From: Neptunomonas phycophila
Lineage (GTDB): Bacteria > Pseudomonadota > Gammaproteobacteria > Pseudomonadales > Balneatricaceae
Direction of reading: 5' to 3'
Assembly (NCBI RefSeq): GCF_001922575.1
Contig: NZ_MRCI01000001.1
Location: 2,108,001-2,172,000 of the forward strand
Length of the DNA stretch: 64,000 bases
The notes below the pieces were generated by a model. That model made no database searches, had not been told where the DNA came from, and worked only from the letters and a program-made list of their open reading frames with translations. Both the position numbers and the translations under genes were made by a program. Below are positions 62,020 through 64,000 of the stretch, piece by piece; within the stretch, counting starts at the first letter, position 1, and each line of letters begins with the position of its first letter.

Positions 62020-63048
62020 ATGAAAAAGCAAATTAGCGCTGGATTATTAGCCATATTACCTGCGATTAGCTATGCCGCTGATCCATGGACATTTAATACC
62101 TACTTTGAAAACGACCTATTTGATGGTACTGATCAAAGTTATACCAACGGCATTCGTTTTTCATGGGTATCGCCCGACCTCGACAACTACCTTTTAGATG
62201 AGCGTATCCCACTTTGGCTGCGGCGCATCAACGCACAATTTAGCCCCCTATACCCCGTTACAGAAAGCTACACAGATAATGTCCAAAGAAAGCTCATTTT
62301 TACCATTGGCCAAGAGATGTATACGCCAACGGATAAAAAACGCAAAACAGTCGATCCTGACGACCGCCCTTTTGCCGGTTGGCTTTATGCTGGATTTGGT
62401 TATCACGCCAAAACTGATAACAAAATGAACTCAGTTGAGGTCAACTTAGGCGTAGTAGGCCCTGCCTCCTACGCCCATGAAACACAAGATTTTATCCACG
62501 ACCTAAGAGGCATAGAAACCTTCCAAGGTTGGGATAACCAATTGCGTAACGAGCTAGGCATACAAGTTGTTTATGAGCACAAGCATCGCTTATACAAAAA
62601 CACTTTGCATAACGATATCAGCTACGACTTTATTACCCATGCGGGCGGCAGTGTAGGTAACGTTGCAACCTACGGCAACCTAGGCGCTGAATACCGAATT
62701 GGTTGGAACCTCCCTGATGACTTTGGTACATCAGCCTTGCGTCCTGGTGGCGATAACAGCGCACCGGGAAACAGTGACCCTCGACTGCGTTATGAAGGTC
62801 GCGGTATTCATGGCTTTGTATCGATTGATGCGCGCGCAGTTTTACACAACATCTTTTTAGATGGAAATACCTTCACGGATAGTCACTCAGTTGACAAAGA
62901 GTATTTTGTAGCCGACGCGGCCATCGGTGTGTCGGCAATCTATGATCGTTGGAAGATATCGTACGCGCATGTTCACCGCACAAAAGAGTTCAGGTCTCAG
63001 AAAAAACCACAACGTTTTGGTTCTATTAGCGTTTCTTATTCCTATTAA
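62020..63048 (+). CDS. lpxR: LpxR-family lipid A 3'-O-deacylase-like outer-membrane protein (DUF2219)
   Basis: This 342-residue protein has a signal peptide (cut after SYAA near 21) and a beta-barrel ending SISVSYSY. Family blocks are visible: FNTYFENDLFDGTDQSYTNGIRFSWVSPD (the N/D-rich calcium-type region), FTIGQEMYTPTD, DDRPFAGWLYAGFGYH and VNLGVVGPASYAHETQDFIHDL. LpxR removes the 3'-acyloxyacyl group of lipid A in Salmonella. Here the activity is inferred from family. It follows the DsbB-like gene by 25 bases but may have its own promoter. Confidence 0.85.
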   Translation: MKKQISAGLLAILPAISYAADPWTFNTYFENDLFDGTDQSYTNGIRFSWVSPDLDNYLLDERIPLWLRRINAQFSPLYPVTESYTDNVQRKLIFTIGQEMYTPTDKKRKTVDPDDRPFAGWLYAGFGYHAKTDNKMNSVEVNLGVVGPASYAHETQDFIHDLRGIETFQGWDNQLRNELGIQVVYEHKHRLYKNTLHNDISYDFITHAGGSVGNVATYGNLGAEYRIGWNLPDDFGTSALRPGGDNSAPGNSDPRLRYEGRGIHGFVSIDARAVLHNIFLDGNTFTDSHSVDKEYFVADAAIGVSAIYDRWKISYAHVHRTKEFRSQKKPQRFGSISVSYSY

Positions 63049-63312
63049 GTGAAAAGATACGCTCTACACTACCTTCTATTTTTTTGCGGCTGATAATTCA
63101 AAAACTGCCGCAAAAAACCTTTAAATTCAATCAGTAGGCACCTAGAAGCAAACTCAGATCTATTTTTCCTTTCTAAAATTCCAGGAAACAAAAGTTTCCT
63201 ATAGGAAATTTCTACTTTTTTACCATACATCCGCCTGCGGTTTTGCGCTATCATTGGCCCAATTTCGTATCGCTAATCAGCGGCTATCAGACCCAGTCAG
63301 GATTCAATACTC
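63049..63312. promoter_or_regulatory. lpxR-gcvP intergenic region with an inverted repeat and a 14-bp palindrome
   Basis: At 63080-63117 TTTTTTGCGGC and GCCGCAAAAAA form an inverted repeat, but T lies 5' and A 3', so it is not a normal terminator in either direction. At 63195-63208 TTTCCTATAGGAAA is a perfect palindrome about 105 bases before gcvP, a likely operator for an unknown regulator. No glycine riboswitch motifs were recognised. AGGA precedes the gcvP ATG. Confidence 0.45.
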
Positions 63313-64000
63313 ATGAGCGAAACCTCCCGTCCGTTAACTGACCTGCAGAACCGATCTGCTTTCATCGAACGCCACATAGGCCCATCGCACGACGAACGCG
63401 ATGCCATGTTAAGCGAATTAGGCGTAGATACGCTGGATACCCTCATTGATCAGACAGTACCCGGTAGTATCCGAGTGAAAACCCCTATTCCACTAGATAC
63501 ACCACGGACGGAAGTTGAAGCACTGGGTTACCTTAAAGCAGTCGCGAGCAAAAATGTAATTAATCGTTCTTTGATTGGCATGGGCTACACTGACACCATT
63601 ACACCTAACGTCATTCTACGTAATGTATTGGAAAACCCAGGTTGGTACACAGCGTACACACCTTATCAACCTGAAGTATCACAAGGTCGCTTAGAAGCCA
63701 TCCTAAACTACCAACAGATGGTATTAGATTTAACAGGCTTAGACTTAGCTAACGCCTCCTTGCTTGATGAATCAACCGCCGCGGCCGAAGCGATGACATT
63801 GTGCAAACGCATGTCTAAAGCGAAGCGCAGCAACCTCTTTTTGGTTGATGAAAACCTACACCCACAAAACATCGACGTTATCCAAACACGCGCTGAGCCG
63901 CTAGGTTATGACGTGATCGTTGGTGACTTAAACACCTTATTAGACGAGCACGAACCTTTTGGTGTTGTAGCTCAATACCCCGGCACTCACGGTCAAGTCA
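63313..64000 (+). CDS. gcvP: Glycine dehydrogenase (decarboxylating), P protein, N-terminal part
   Basis: The first 229 codons of a gene that runs off the right edge. [21 protein letters not shown], the segments [72 protein letters not shown] (split here by description only) and [11 protein letters not shown] are unmistakable for the PLP-dependent P protein of the glycine cleavage system, which decarboxylates glycine onto lipoyl-H protein. Only the N-terminal half-domain is visible, before the PLP lysine. The other gcv genes, if linked, are outside the window. Confidence 0.96.
   Translation, partial: MSETSRPLTDLQNRSAFIERHIGPSHDERDAMLSELGVDTLDTLIDQTVPGSIRVKTPIPLDTPRTEVEALGYLKAVASKNVINRSLIGMGYTDTITPNVILRNVLENPGWYTAYTPYQPEVSQGRLEAILNYQQMVLDLTGLDLANASLLDESTAAAEAMTLCKRMSKAKRSNLFLVDENLHPQNIDVIQTRAEPLGYDVIVGDLNTLLDEHEPFGVVAQYPGTHGQV

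Noticed and set aside
63080-63117. Rho-independent terminator after lpxR
   Set aside because: The T run lies 5' and the A run 3' of the stem on both strands, the reverse of what termination needs.

Overview
The window reads as chromosomal DNA of a marine-type gammaproteobacterium, probably of the Oceanospirillales/Oceanospirillaceae kind. This rests on recognisable gammaproteobacterial genes (purT, bfd/bfr, thiBPQ, a Pseudomonas-type FadB, ftsA-ftsZ, psp, rmuC, the ydbH-ynbE-ydbL set, gcvP), moderate GC and Fur/sigma-54 style control sites. The species cannot be named from the sequence alone. Both ends cut genes: mtnC at the left and gcvP at the right.

Layout. 1-2.3 kb: methionine salvage (mtnC, mtnB) and purT. 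2.5-3.8 kb: iron storage, with bfd and two bacterioferritin subunits around a Fur-box-like palindrome. 3.85-8.1 kb: thiamine uptake, with a TPP riboswitch ahead of thiBPQ and a divergent kinase probably acting on thiamine. 8.1-13.7 kb: pyrC, monomeric NADP-isocitrate dehydrogenase, an outer-membrane porin and an FldB-type flavodoxin. 14.05-29.7 kb: the most unusual region. It holds a 2904-residue repeat protein (DUF4347-like N-terminus plus tandem cadherin/Ig-like repeats), translationally coupled to a TolC-like lipoprotein, two HlyD-type adaptors (one with a GAF-like domain), an M50 zinc-protease-like membrane protein carrying its own HlyD-like domain, and a Bug-family periplasmic protein. 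No ABC ATPase is present, so this looks like a type-I-like export machine in which an M50 protein stands where the ABC transporter would be.

29.7-31.9 kb: a fadB-like beta-oxidation gene. 32.2-45.7 kb: an amide/urea nitrogen-scavenging locus. A LuxR-type response regulator and a large hybrid kinase fused to an NCS1 transporter domain read leftward. A five-gene urea/amide ABC transporter, aliphatic amidase, a Clp-like ATPase, formamidase and FmdB read rightward. 45.8-48.6 kb: an accessory patch beside tRNA-Ser(GGA), with a small membrane protein, an AbiE-type toxin-antitoxin pair with a likely operator, and a compact small-peptide or small-RNA transcription unit.

48.7-58.5 kb: a chromate transporter; ftsA-ftsZ lying outside the usual dcw cluster; a phage-shock module (pspF divergent from pspABC, with a sigma-54 promoter); rmuC; a small membrane protein; and an O-methyltransferase. 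58.5-63 kb: an envelope-maintenance run (ydbH, ynbE, ydbL, a DsbB-like protein, an LpxR-like deacylase). It is followed by the start of gcvP.

Start codons were adjusted where the ribosome binding site or gene overlap clearly favoured an internal start. All functional calls rest on recognising protein families and motifs by eye; no database search was run.
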